From Pohlia nutans (taxonomy: Eukaryota > Streptophyta > Bryopsida > Bryales > Mniaceae): DNA of 64,000 nucleotides. The notes below the pieces were generated by a model. It made no database searches, had not been told where the DNA came from, and worked only from the letters and a program-made list of their open reading frames with translations. The stretch is taken from NCBI GenBank assembly GCA_022496805.1, contig CM040096.1, positions 14,323,501-14,387,500 on the forward strand, in the 5' to 3' direction. This document shows, in pieces, positions 1-10,196 of this stretch (position 1 is its first letter; each line of letters starts with the position of its first letter). The position numbers and the translations under genes were made by a program.

Positions 1-2043
1 TTGCCCAGACTTGATAAGGGTACTCTTTTGCTGGTCGTAAGCTGCATCTCCTTCCTTGGGTGTAAGGTACGATCGTCAGGAAAGAGCGTCGGACCAGATT
101 TGCTGGGAACCGGGGCGGTACGTAATGACGAAGTTGAAGCGCGACAGCAATATATTCCAACGGGCTTATCGTCGATTCAGTACCTTGACAGTCATGAAAT
201 ACTCAAGGTTCTTGTGATCGGTGTAGACCGTGACTGGATGTTGAGCTCCTTCGAGAAAATGGCATCACTCTTGGAACAAGTCGACAATGGCTAAGAGTTC
301 CTTGTCGTGGATCTCATAATTAATCTCAGCAGCAATAAATTTTCGCGAGTGAAACGCGACATGATGGAGGCGTCTGTCTTCGTCGGGTTGTGAAATGACC
401 GCTCCAAGGGCAAAATCAGAAGCATCCGTTTCTAGGAAGAACAGCTTCTGAAAGCCAAGATGTGTCAAAATAGGCGTTGTTGTAAACGCTTTCTTAAGAG
501 CTTCAAATGCTTGGTCTGCTTCGGCATTCCACTCGAGCTTGTCTTTGTAAGTCAATCGGGTCAACGGAGCAGCAATTTTGGAATAGTTTTGGATGAAGAT
601 TCGGTGGAAGTTTGCAAAACCGAGGAAGCATTGTACGTCTCGAACGGTAGTCGGGTTCTTCCAATCGATGACTATTTGAATCTTCTTTGGGTCTATAGAT
701 AGACCCTCTCCGGATATAATGTAGCCCAAAAATTCAACTTGAGTTTGGTGGAAGACGCACTGTTCCATCTTGGCGTATAATTTGGCAGTGCGTAGCTTCT
801 CCAATACCAGTCGGACATGGTTGATGTGATCTTCTTCATTCTTGGAGAAAACCAATATGTCGTCGAGATAATAGACAACAAAATCGTCTAGAAACTCTCG
901 GAATACGTCGTTCATCAAGTGTTGGAAGATGGCAGGTGCGTTGGTAAGACCAAAAGGCATGGAATTATATTCAAAGTGTCCATACCTAGTTCGGAACGCC
1001 GTCTTCCATTCGTCACCTTCCTTGATACGTACTAGGTTGTACGCTCCACGAAGATCAATCTTAGTGTAAATTTTTGCTTGACCGAGTTGGTCAAGAAGTC
1101 CCGAGATAAGTGGCAATGGATACCGGTTCTTGATCGTGACCTTGTTTAGTCCACGATAGTCCACACACATCCGAAGGGAGCCGTCTTTCTTCTTGACAAA
1201 TAGGATAGGAGCTCCGGCAGGTGACTTAGAATGTCGGATGAAGTTCTTTGCGAGATTTTCATCAATGTAATCTCGCAACGCAGCAAACTCGTTTTGGAAG
1301 AGACTGTAGATTGGACCAAATGGAGGTTGCGCACTTTCATGGAGTTCAATGCCACAATCATACGGTCGATGCTAAGGAAGTGTATCAGCGTTCTTCTTCT
1401 CGAACACGTCTCGATACTCCTCCTACTCTGCTGATAACTTGGTCCGTTCTTGAATGGGTTGAGATGTCGGAGTTTCATAAATTGCAAACATATTCCCATT
1501 CTTGGCAGCTCTTATAAACGCTCGGGCACCGACCATCAACGGAACTTTGACCTCGGACTCTTGGACTTGGTAAGAACACGGGTTTGGAATAGTTCTAGGG
1601 TGTCTAGATGAAATTTGAGAAATTATGGTTCGATATGTTACCTTTCGCCTTTTCCAATCTATATCTGGATTGATCATTTCTAACCAAGAGAAACCTAAGA
1701 CGAGAGGATTAGAAGGAGAACTAATGATATTGAATACGATAGTACTTCGGTGCCCTTCTAGGATAATGTCTAAGGGTTTAGTTTCGTGAGTGACATTTCC
1801 TGAAATCAAGGATCTACCATCGATAACCTCTACTGCCACAGGGTATTTCTTACGGACTATAGGAAAATTCTGACGTTTCACAAGGTCTCTATCAATAAAA
1901 CAAGCAGAGGCTCCAGAATCTAATAAAACTTTAACCTTTATGCTATGTGGATGAAAATCTATTTTAAGCGGGATATTAAAACAACGAGAAGGTTCAGATG
2001 ATAAGATAGGACCTGATGACGTGACAACACTTGTCAGCCGCAC
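1..2043 (-). pseudogene. G1 pol (protease, reverse transcriptase, RNase H start), broken
   Basis: The segment 2043-1423 encodes a retropepsin with LDSGAS followed by ACFID, the aspartic protease active site. The segment 1278-265 encodes the reverse transcriptase with the YLDD catalytic box, here preceded by VVY. In-frame stops lie at 1423-1425 (TAG), 1372-1374 (TAG, where the relative has Glu before HRP) and 265-267 (TGA, where the relative has Trp after QE in RNase H). Three nonsense changes in one protein mean the copy cannot make a full polyprotein. Integrase would lie beyond the left edge. Confidence 0.8.
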
Positions 2044-2126
2044 GATCCCTAATGTGGCTGGTTGCTGTCGTTTTCCGACTCGTTTTCCTTGTGTCTTGTC
2101 TCGAAACTGCTTGAGGTGCTCTGAAA

Positions 2127-3020
2127 TTAGTACGGCTTTGGTCTCTGAGGTTTCACAATGTAGTTCTTCACGCCGTGGTCTTTGCTTCTACAATATAAAC
2201 ACAAGTGCTCCTTACGACGCCGTTCTTTCTCTTTTTCGTTTGACTTCTTAACCCTCGAAATGTCGATTTGCATGGGTTCTGCGGTTGAAGTACTCGAAGA
2301 TGTTTGGCGACCTGGAGCTGTGTAATCTGCTCGATATGATCCAAAAAGCAACAGTCGTTCCTGTCGTTGCTCGAACAGTCGATTGTCGCAGTCGATTGCT
2401 TGAGTAATGGCTTCTGACATAGTAGTTGATTTGGGCAAGTTCAGCAACAAGGTTTTGATATCGTCGCGAAGTCCCCATCGAAACATGGTGATGAGAGCCG
2501 TATCGTTCCAATTGAGGTCTCGTGCAAGTTGTTGGAATTCTGCAACGAATGCTGAAGCTGGGCGCAATCGTTGTTGCAGCGTTCGAAGTTTTGTTGTTGC
2601 TATAAGGGCTCGATCTCTTTTTCCAAACGTTCTGCTAAATTCTTCCAAGAATTGATCAAGGTTTGCCAGAAGCGAAGAATTTTTCTCCAACAGTGACGAA
2701 AACCAAGATAACGCGGTTCCGGTGAGCAGTGTTCCAATGAGTCCAACTTTTGTTTTTTCTGTTGAGTATCTGTGTGGTTGAAGACGAAAAACAAGTCAAA
2801 CTTGATTGACAAAATCTCGAAGTTTCGTACGATCTCCGTCAAACTTCTCTGGCAAGCTTACTCGAGGTTCTTTTGGCGCTTGTGCCGTTTGTGAAATTGG
2901 ATTTGGTGCGTGAGCAACTTGGAGCTGTTCCATGACATTTCGTAGGTTAGCATTCTCTTGTTGTAGTTGTTGCAGTAAGGCAAGCACGTCGTGCATCTGG
3001 AGGTTGGAAACGTCACCCAT
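2127..3020 (-). pseudogene. G1 gag, broken
   Basis: The reading starts at 3020 with a glutamine-rich, probably coiled-coil N-terminus. It reaches the capsid segment that matches the Gag of the intact relative and is then stopped by TGA at 2796-2798, in the residues following FVNQV. The rest of Gag continues on the minus strand from about 2690 to 2127. The C-terminal zinc knuckle near 2150-2180 has lost its last ligand: the CCHC pattern reads C-x2-C-x4-H-x4-Y. Both the stop and the missing cysteine show decay. Gag would form the virus-like particle and bind the element RNA. Confidence 0.75.
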
Positions 3021-3413
3021 CTTGAATTCGATATGCTTGGAGGTTCACAAATAAATGAAGTAGCAGATCTTTGCGTCGTATACTCTTCGGATGATTATAG
3101 AAAGTGAAGACCTCAAAAAATTCAGATAGAACTCCTCGCTGCTATGTCGAATGATGATATCTCTGAGTTCAGTCTTTGGTCTAAAGAGGAAATGTACTTC
3201 TAAAACAACTGAACTTGAAGAAATAGGAAGACGATTCAGATCCATATACTATCTCTCATGGAGGATGACTGTAGGAGAAATATCAGCTTAGAAGTGGGTA
3301 ATCCACAACTTCTAAGGTGTCTTGACTCTCTGGAGAAGAGGGGTAATCCACACTCTATCTTGCAAGAGTAGATTCTCATATCAAGAACGACTAAAGAAGC
3401 ACTCTCTTCAAAC

Positions 3414-4054
3414 TGTTGCGGACGACAACTTTTGGACGGAACCAAGATCAGAATTGAGGGGAAACCTCAAACAAGAACAAGACTGATCTAGAAGTGAGGG
3501 AATTCCTCACGAGTGACTCAAACTGCAACTCAAAGTGAGAGAACTAGAAGATGTATTGATAACAGGAAGTCAATAGATGATCGGGTACAACTGGTGTTGA
3601 AGAGAGTGAGGAGCAACGGCCCTCTACTCTCTACTTATACTAGGCTGTAGGAAACTTCCGGAGCAAAGTCCTAGAGATCTTGGGAAGCACCCATGGGACT
3701 TTCCGGAAGCTTATAGAAGCTTCCGAAATCTAAGAAGGTCAAGCGAAACCTTCCGGAAGCTTATGAAAGCTTTCGGAAACATCTAGATCCGTATGGAACC
3801 TTTCGGAAGCTTGTGAAAGCTTTTGGAAACTACTAGAACTATACGGAAGCTTATAGAGGCTTCCGAAAACTACTAGAACTATACAGAAGCTTATGGAAGC
3901 TTCCGGAAACTAGTGGAAGAATCTAGAAGCTAGTAGAAGGTTCTAGAACCTTCTAGAAGTTACTCTAAACTATTAACGACTAAACTATTCTGGTATAGGT
4001 CTCACGGGGAACCCGTGGAATGTAGATGAAGTCCGGTATGGCACGTGCGTGACA
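3414..4054 (-). repeat. Upstream (5') LTR of element G1
   Basis: The LTR is 641 bp. On the plus strand it starts TGTTGCGGAC and ends GCGTGACA, the same ends as the LTRs of the intact relative (TGTTACGGAC...CCGTGACA). The minus-strand TATA box is at 3634-3639, which puts U3 at 3640-4054. U3 is made of repeats containing GAAGCTT palindromes and includes a perfect five-unit heat-shock element at 3936-3958, alternating GAA and TTC with 2-bp spacing. I set the ends by comparison, because the second LTR of this element is outside the window. Confidence 0.75.
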
Positions 4055-4250
4055 GTGCGTCACAAGAGCTGCCGGTGCCGGCACCCCTAGAGAGAGAGAC
4101 CTGTCACTTGAGGTTCGTCACGAGTGCACACGACCAGGGTCAAGAATCAAAGTTCTTCCTCATGAATGTTTTCTGCCATCATGCTTTGTGAACAATCCAG
4201 CTTTGTGAACTAGTCCCATGCGTTGCAGAATTGCACCCTTGCTATGCACC
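4055..4250. other. Host spacer between two gypsy elements
   Basis: These 196 bp separate element G1 from the first intact chromovirus. I see no coding signal. The last five bases (4246-4250, GCACC) are the left target-site duplication of the next element, and the same GCACC follows its right LTR at 10595-10599. Confidence 0.6.
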
Positions 4251-4641
4251 TGTTACGGACACGGAAATACACACAATAAATCTAAACAAGAAGTTCAGAG
4301 AGAACATGCAAGAACTAGATTGATCAGATGAGTACACAAACAACACCAAGAGAGGTGAGCTAGAGCTCTAAGAAATGCGTTGTCGAGACTGAAGAACCCT
4401 TCAGCCTCGACTCCTATATATACTACTGGATAGGAAGCTTCTCGAGCTACTTCTGTGAACTAGGACGCTTCTCAAACAACTTCCACTAACCAGGAAGCTT
4501 CTCGAGCAGCTTCTTAGAATCTATTAGAATATACTAAGAATATTCTAAGAATCTTCCAGAACCTTCTAAAAGAATCTTTAAAGAATATTCTATAGAATCT
4601 TCAAGGAATCTTCTAGAAGTTTCTAATGTATGTCCGTGACA
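4251..4641 (-). repeat. LTR A (3' LTR of G2 copy 1)
   Basis: The LTR is 391 bp, with ends TGTTACGGACA and TGTCCGTGACA. The minus-strand TATA box is at 4415-4422, so U3 is 4423-4641. U3 holds two perfect four-unit heat-shock elements at 4549-4566 and 4606-4623, plus several partial GAA/TTC pairs between them. LTR A shares with LTR C an 11-bp insertion, G at 4444 and G at 4493, which LTR B lacks. Confidence 0.95.
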
Positions 4642-4691
4642 TCACCTCTCCTTCTAGCTTCGAGGTCTCCGAGAAGCAATGTTGTCGCCGG

Positions 4692-5045
4692 TCAATACCA
4701 TCGTAAAAAAATGAAGATTTGTCGCATGACGTCTGCAATGAACTCCAATTGTTGTTCACGAGGTAGGTGGTTCATTGGTCCTTGAAGCCAACGGTAGTGG
4801 CCTACGCCTTCCACTTCTGACCAAGCATGAACTTCCGTGTCTTCATTGTGAAATTGTCCTGCAAACACGCCTTCTGGTAGACCATTGAAAGCAGGCTCTA
4901 CCTCGAATACAATCATCAGCGATCGGTTGCTTGGTATCCTTCGTCGTCGTCGTGGTACAGGCGGTTCTTCATCTCGGGGTCGCCTTCATGGGTTCGTTGG
5001 TTGAGATGACACGACTGGTATACTATCTATCTCTTGACTATCCAT
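4692..5045 (-). pseudogene. Extra ORF downstream of pol, stop-interrupted (copy 1)
   Basis: An ATG at 5043-5045 opens a frame of about 117 codons between the end of Pol and the 3' LTR. It is interrupted once, by TGA at 4986-4988, and then stays open through an arginine-rich stretch to the TAA at 4692-4694. The 74-codon part after the ATG at 4914-4916 is clean. The stop sits where one C-to-T change would turn CGA into TGA, as deamination of methylated CpG does. I recognise no domain. It could be an accessory protein of this lineage or a chance frame. Its position corresponds to that of envelope-like or other third ORFs in some plant gypsy elements. Confidence 0.4.
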
Positions 5046-5182
5046 GACTGCAGACCAAACTATGACTACTTGAATAAAACTCTATTCTATCTTAGAGAAA
5101 ATAACAACATCAACTATGAGTTTTAGGTAGTGTCCTCCCCTCCTTTTATACTCTTGTCTAAAGAAACTTGAGAAAAAAGCTA

Positions 5183-8100
5183 TCATCGAGATGACTTCGG
5201 TTTATCAGGATATCGTTGATGAAATTCCTGTACTTTTTGCGGCGCATTTGTAAGATTTTCGGCTGGCTCCCACGTTCGCTCATTAATATTGTAGCCGTAC
5301 CAATGAACAAGATACTCCAACTTGCCCCACCTTCGTCGTGAATCTAGCACCTTTTCGACCTCGTATTCCTCGTGGTTCTCAATTTCAATGCTAGGTGGCG
5401 GACTTTGCACTCTTCCAGGGAAAAATGATTCTCGATAAGGCTCCAATAAAGAGACATGAAAGACTGGATGTACCTTCATAACGGCTGGTAACTCCAGACG
5501 GTAAGCCACGGGATTGATTTGCTTCTGAACGACAAATGGTCCTAATCTGTGGTAGTCCAGCTTATCACACGGTCGTTTAGTCTTGATATTCCGTCGGAGA
5601 AGCCATACTTTATCTCCAATCTTGAAAGTAGGTGCCTCATTCCGGAATTTATCTGCGGTCCTCTTGTAAGATTCTTGGGCGGTCCGTAATTGAAGTTTCA
5701 ACGTAGCTTGAAGTTCCGACAGCTGCTTCGCAAAGCCTTCTGCTGCCGGGTTGTTATTTGCTACTGGATTTAACAAATCGAGCTTTGGATGGTATCCATA
5801 ATTGGCAAAAAACGGTGTTTGTTGAGTCGACGCATGAAGGGTGTTGTTGTAGGCAAACTCGGCAAACGGTAGATACTTGGTCCAATCGTCTTGCTGGTAG
5901 TTGATGGTGCAACGTAGATACTGCTCCAAGACTTGATTCACCCGTTCCGTCTGACCGTCGGTTTGAGGATGAAAAGCCGAAGAAAGCTTGATATCCACCT
6001 TCAATATCTCAAAAAGAGATCTCCAGAACTTGGAAACAAACTGAGTTCCTCGATCCGATACAATATCATCTGGCAAACCATGATAACGATATACATTATC
6101 AAGAAAGAATCTTGCTGTGTCCTCACTTGACGATGTCTTCTTGCAAGGAATAAAGTGCGCCATCTTTGTGAGCCGATCCACCACAACAAAGATGCTGTCG
6201 AACGAGTTTGAAGGCGGCAGGTCCGTAATGAAGTCCATGGAAACTGAAGACCATGGTCGATGCGGAATAGGCAATGGCTGTAGAAGTCCATAGGGGCGAT
6301 GCCTAGGGTTCTTGGACCTTGAACAAATATCACAAGAGAGGACAAACTCCTTCACATCCTTCCACATTTGGGGCCACCAAAAGTCTCGCGAAATAAGCTC
6401 CAATGTCTTGTTGTATCCAAAATGACCTGCTGCTGGAAAGTCGTGGCGAGATTGGAGAACTCGAAGTCGTGTTGGTCCCTTTGGAATATACAGTCGCTCT
6501 TCAAAATACAAAAGATCTCCCTTTACCTTGAACTTGTCATTATCGGCACACTTCTTGATCTCAAGAGCTACAAAATCTTCAATTGTCGCAGTACGTACCT
6601 GGTTGAGGAAGTCCGCATCAATTGGTACGACAGCAGTGCAAATTCTAAAATGCTTCGATTTCAACAATGTAGCGCATTGTTGATCAAACGCTGCTTCTCC
6701 AGCTTTAGGCGCCATATACAATCTCCTCGATAATGCATCGGATAGTCCTTGTTGCTTTCCAAGCCGATAGGTGATAACAAAGTCAAATCGCGACAACGAC
6801 ATATTCCACCGAGCTTGACGTCGATTCAGGACTCGAGCCGACATGAAGTACTCTAAATTCTTGTGATCCGTATATACGGTCACCGGATGCGCAGCGCCTT
6901 CGAGAAAGTGTCGCCACTCTTGGAAAGAATCCACTATAGCAAGGAGTTCCTTATCGTGGATTTCGTAGTTGATTTCAGCGGCAGAGAACTTCCGAGAATA
7001 AAACGCAACAGGATGGAGCTTACTGTCTTCGCCCATCTGTGAAAGTACGGCTCCCAAAGCAAAATCCGAAGCATCAGTTTCCAAATAGAAGGCCTTTGCA
7101 AAGTCAGGGTGTACCAAGATTGGAGCGGTAGTAAACGTCGTTTTAAGATCTTGGAATGCCTTTTCTGCTTGAGGTCCCCATTCGAGCTTGTCCTTACAAG
7201 TCAACCGAGTGAGTGGAGCAGCGACTCGAGAATAATTCTTGATGAAGATCCGATAGAAGTTAGCAAAGCCAAGAAAACATTGTACGTCTCTAACTGTCTT
7301 CGGAACCTCCCAGGATACAATTGCTTCCACTTTCTTGGGGTCCATCTTCAAGCCATCCGTAGTTGCAACGAACCCTAGAAATTCCATCTCCGTTTGGTGG
7401 AATAGACACTTTTCCAACTTCGCGTAGAGTCCTCGTTCTCGTAGTTTCTCAAGAACCAAACGAACATGCTTCTTGTGTTCTTCTTCGTTCTTCGAAAATA
7501 TCAGAATGTCATCCAGATAGATGACAACAAAGTCGTCAAGGTGCTCCCGAAAAATGTCATTCATCATATGTTGGAAAACAGCCGGAGCATTGGTAAGGCC
7601 AAAAGGCATGACGTTATATTCAAAATGGCCATACCTTGTACGGAAAGCTGTCTTCCACTCGTCTCCTTCCTTGATTCGTACGAGGTTGTAAGCTCCCCTA
7701 AGATCAATTTTCGTAAAGATCTTTGCACGTCCGAGCTGCTCCAAGAGACCAGAAATCAAAGGTAACGGATAACGGTTTTTCTTAGTTATCTTATTGAGGC
7801 CTCGATAGTCCACGCACATTCGCAGAGAGCCATCCTTCTTTTTCACGAACAAAATCGGTGCCCCAGCTGACGACTTTGAGTGACGAATAAAATTATTGGC
7901 TAGATTTTCGTCAATACACTTCCGCAATTCTGCCAACTCTATTTGCGATAAGTTGTAGAGTGGGCCAAAAGGTGGTTGCATTCCTTCATGAAGATCTATA
8001 GCACAGTCGTTGGGTCGATGTTCTGGTAGCATGTCAGCATTTTTCTTTTCAAAGACATCTTTGAATCCTTCATACTGCTTTGGAATAACGAAAGTTGGAG

Positions 8101-8749
8101 TCGCATCTTTACGAGTCGGAGTAGCAAAGATGACAAAAGGTGTATTTTGCTTGGCTTCCTTCATAAAAGCCCTTGCACCTATAAACAAAGGTTTGTTTCT
8201 AGACATTGTCTTGGCAGATTCCACCTTCAAGGAGTTTGTTGGAAATGTTACTTTCCGCAACTTCCAATCTATTAATGGATTATATCTATCAAGCCAAGAT
8301 AGTCCCAAAATGACAGGACATGAAGGGGTCTTGATAACATTAAACACAATGTTGCTCTCATGGTTTTCAAGACGTATCTTCAACGGTTTAGTTTCATGGA
8401 TAACATTGCCCGAAGACAATGGTCGTCCGTCTATGACCTCTACATGGACAGGCTTTGGTTTCTTCACAAGAGGAATATTGTGAAGCTTGGTAAACTCTTC
8501 ATCTATGAAACAAGCAGATGCACCCGAGTCTAATAAAACATTAACTTGAAGTTCTTGAATACCAAAATGTAAAGGTACCATAAAACAATCTGAAGGTTGA
8601 GCTGAGAGGAAGGGACCTGGATTATTTTTGGATGTTGAGATGTCCAGCCGCACAGTCCCTATTGTGGCTGGGCGTCCTCGTTTTCCTGTATGCTTGTACT
8701 CCTCAGTCTTGTTGTTTGAGTCTTCTGTTTCTTCGAACAATTTGTAGCT
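5183..8749 (-). CDS. pol: Chromovirus Pol: protease, RT, RNase H, integrase, chromodomain (copy 1)
   Basis: The frame is open from 8749 and has no ATG near its start, so it should be translated as a fusion with Gag. Residues are numbered from the TTG at 8740. The protease site DSG is at 71-73. Reverse transcriptase has Asp346 and YLDD at 408-411. RNase H starts at Asp556 in LETDAS. The integrase zinc-binding residues are His766, His773, Cys803 and Cys806, and the catalytic triad is Asp836, Asp896 and Glu932, with 35 residues between the last two. A GPF module lies near 1066-1069 and a chromodomain at about 1126-1175, the module that in other chromoviruses reads chromatin marks and guides integration. 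The frame overlaps gag by 91 nt and is -1 relative to it. I found no canonical slippery heptamer. All catalytic residues look intact. Confidence 0.95.
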   Translation of the reverse strand, partial: SYKLFEETEDSNNKTEEYKHTGKRGRPATIGTVRLDISTSKNNPGPFLSAQPSDCFMVPLHFGIQELQVNVLLDSGASACFIDEEFTKLHNIPLVKKPKPVHVEVIDGRPLSSGNVIHETKPLKIRLENHESNIVFNVIKTPSCPVILGLSWLDRYNPLIDWKLRKVTFPTNSLKVESAKTMSRNKPLFIGARAFMKEAKQNTPFVIFATPTRKDATPTFVIPKQYEGFKDVFEKKNADMLPEHRPNDCAIDLHEGMQPPFGPLYNLSQIELAELRKCIDENLANNFIRHSKSSAGAPILFVKKKDGSLRMCVDYRGLNKITKKNRYPLPLISGLLEQLGRAKIFTKIDLRGAYNLVRIKEGDEWKTAFRTRYGHFEYNVMPFGLTNAPAVFQHMMNDIFREHLDDFVVIYLDDILIFSKNEEEHKKHVRLVLEKLRERGLYAKLEKCLFHQTEMEFLGFVATTDGLKMDPKKVEAIVSWEVPKTVRDVQCFLGFANFYRIFIKNYSRVAAPLTRLTCKDKLEWGPQAEKAFQDLKTTFTTAPILVHPDFAKAFYLETDASDFALGAVLSQMGEDSKLHPVAFYSRKFSAAEINYEIHDKELLAIVDSFQEWRHFLEGAAHPVTVYTDHKNLEYFMSARVLNRRQARWNMSLSRFDFVITYRLGKQQGLSDALSRRLYMAPKAGEAAFDQQCATLLKSKHFRICTAVVPIDADFLNQVRTATIEDFVALEIKKCADNDKFKVKGDLLYFEERLYIPKGPTRLRVLQSRHDFPAAGHFGYNKTLELISRDFWWPQMWKDVKEFVLSCDICSRSKNPRHRPYGLLQPLPIPHRPWSSVSMDFITDLPPSNSFDSIFVVVDRLTKMAHFIPCKKTSSSEDTARFFLDNVYRYHGLPDDIVSDRGTQFVSKFWRSLFEILKVDIKLSSAFHPQTDGQTERVNQVLEQYLRCTINYQQDDWTKYLPFAEFAYNNTLHASTQQTPFFANYGYHPKLDLLNPVANNNPAAEGFAKQLSELQATLKLQLRTAQESYKRTADKFRNEAPTFKIGDKVWLLRRNIKTKRPCDKLDYHRLGPFVVQKQINPVAYRLELPAVMKVHPVFHVSLLEPYRESFFPGRVQSPPPSIEIENHEEYEVEKVLDSRRRWGKLEYLVHWYGYNINERTWEPAENLTNAPQKVQEFHQRYPDKPKSSR

Positions 8750-9429
8750 TTATGGCCCGCCTCTCCACAATATAAGCACAAGTTTTGTTCAAACCGTCGC
8801 TTCTTTTCTTCAGCTGTGAGGGGTTTGAAACGTACCGCATCAATTTGCATAGGTTCAAGACCTGTAGAGTGATTTTCTGGACCTTTTGAAAATGCAGCAA
8901 ACGCTCCCTCATTTCTCCAACGTGATCGTCTTTCTTGTCGTAATTCAAAAAGGCGGTTGTCACAAATAATTGCCTGAGATATAAGTTCTTCTAAAGTATC
9001 CACTTTAGGCATAGTGATCAACAAGTTTTTGACATCATCTCTCAGTCCATATCGAAATCGTGTCATAAACGCCTTATCGTTCCAATCAAGATCACATGTA
9101 AGTTGTTGGAATTCTGCAGCATAGATTGCAGCAGAACGTGATCCTTGTCGCAAATTTTGTATCTTTCTTTCAGCCACTCCTTCTCGATCGCTATCTCCAA
9201 ATGCAGCAGTAAATCTTTCCATGAAAGCCTCTAGGTTATAGAGTATTGGAGAATCCTTCTCCAATAGCGGAGCAAACCAAGAGCGAGCATTTCCTGATAA
9301 AAGAGTACCTATGAAAGCAACTTGAGTAAATCCATCTGGATAACGAGAAGGATATAGGCGTAGATAAAGCCGTACTTGTTGCACAAAACCTCGGAAATTG
9401 GTTCTTGTTCCATCAAACTTGTCTGGCAT
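8659..9429 (-). CDS. gag: Chromovirus Gag, main part (copy 1)
   Basis: This 256-codon frame begins at an ATG (MPDKFDG). It contains the retrotransposon Gag capsid domain, with the typical run FQQLTCDLDWND, and ends in a basic region with an intact CCHC zinc knuckle (CLYCGEAGHKATNC, C-x2-C-x4-H-x4-C). It would assemble the particle and bind genomic RNA. In the relative G1 the equivalent segment is fused to a further N-terminal part. Here that part (9708-9442) is in the same frame but separated by one TAA at 9442-9444. Translation could start at 9429, or this copy may make a truncated Gag. Confidence 0.9.
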   Translation of the reverse strand: MPDKFDGTRTNFRGFVQQVRLYLRLYPSRYPDGFTQVAFIGTLLSGNARSWFAPLLEKDSPILYNLEAFMERFTAAFGDSDREGVAERKIQNLRQGSRSAAIYAAEFQQLTCDLDWNDKAFMTRFRYGLRDDVKNLLITMPKVDTLEELISQAIICDNRLFELRQERRSRWRNEGAFAAFSKGPENHSTGLEPMQIDAVRFKPLTAEEKKRRFEQNLCLYCGEAGHKATNCSKKQKTQTTRLRSTSIQENEDAQPQ

Positions 9430-9441
9430 ACTTGCTTTTGG

Positions 9442-9708
9442 TTATTTTGTACTAGGCCTTGAATTGTCTATTAGGGTCGTGGGTGATACATGTCTTGCTT
9501 CTCTTAATCGAACAAGCTTTTGTTGTAGGCCGTGAATTTCTCGTCTAGCTTCTTCAGTCATTGGATCAATTTGAGGCTCTTTACTTGGATTGCGAAGAAA
9601 TGCGATCTCCTCCCGCACACTATTTATAAGAGCTTGAAGATCTGCAAGAGTTGCCACTCTATTATCTATATGTGGCGATGCACTATCCATGGCCTGATTT
9701 ACTTCCAT
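9442..9708 (-). CDS. Gag N-terminal segment, cut off by a stop (copy 1)
   Basis: The 88-codon frame starts with ATG (MEVNQAMDS) and is rich in Glu, Arg, Leu and Gln, so it is probably a coiled coil. It is in the same reading frame as the Gag ORF at 9429-8659, from which only the TAA at 9442-9444 and four sense codons separate it. The decayed relative G1 has a similar N-terminus running without a break into the capsid part. The best reading is therefore one Gag of about 350 residues with a nonsense mutation. Confidence 0.6.
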   Translation of the reverse strand: MEVNQAMDSASPHIDNRVATLADLQALINSVREEIAFLRNPSKEPQIDPMTEEARREIHGLQQKLVRLREARHVSPTTLIDNSRPSTK

Positions 9709-9833
9709 ATTAAGGAGATAAATCGATTGAAATTTAGAAAAGAAAAAGTTGTTAAATCTTTGGAGAAGATGGTAACACTATCTATTACTAAAACTAATTT
9801 GGAGAAAAGAGAAAATAAAACACTAAAAAATCT

Positions 9834-10196
9834 CAGCTTTAGAGGAGGGTAATCCGCAACTTCTAAGAACGCTTTCAAGAAGAGGGGTAATCCACGCTCT
9901 ATCAAGAAGGCAAGATTCTGAAATCGATGTTAATAGTCATTTCTATTAGCTTTGCTAAAAAGAAGGAATTAATACCAATCCAAGGGAGACTAATCTGCAA
10001 CCCTTAGAACGCTTAAGTATCTTTAAAGGAAGGAGTAGTCCACTCTCTGCCTTTGAAAAACTAAGCTCTGATATTGAAATTGAGAAAATATCAGTTTAGA
10101 GGAAAGTAATCCGCAACCTCTAAAGCGCTAGAATACCTTCAAGAAGAGGGGTGATCCGCTCTCAAGCAAGAAGGATCCAGCTCTGATATTAAGATG
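9834..10196 (-). repeat. Leader with three diverged repeat units and PBS-like sites (copy 1)
   Basis: Between gag and LTR B lie three diverged units of about 90-110 bp (9834-9923, 9976-10084, 10085-10195). Each has two copies of a GGGTAATCCGC-like motif on the plus strand. G1 has one comparable unit at 3275-3380. On the minus strand, ATATCAGAGCT occurs near 10177-10190 and again near 10062-10075. It resembles the last nine bases of the plant initiator-Met primer site (TGGTATCAGAGC), but it does not abut the LTR. Confidence 0.6.

Larger units (their letters stand above)
1..4054 (-). mobile_element. Decayed Ty3/gypsy LTR retrotransposon, partial (element G1)
   Basis: This element reads on the minus strand. 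From right to left it has an LTR (3414-4054), a leader, gag, protease and reverse transcriptase, and the window edge cuts it inside RNase H. Its proteins align block for block with the intact chromovirus at 4251-10594, so the two are relatives, but it carries stop codons throughout and is a dead copy. The LTR outer end matches the start of the other LTR family. The 5 bases after it (4055-4059, GTGCG) are the expected target-site duplication, whose partner lies outside the window. RNase H downstream of position 265 is only readable past a stop. Confidence 0.9.

Noticed and set aside
5933..8483. Plus-strand frames of 65-157 codons opposite pol
   Set aside because: They are shadows of the 1,185-codon Pol frame, with no domain and no promoter.
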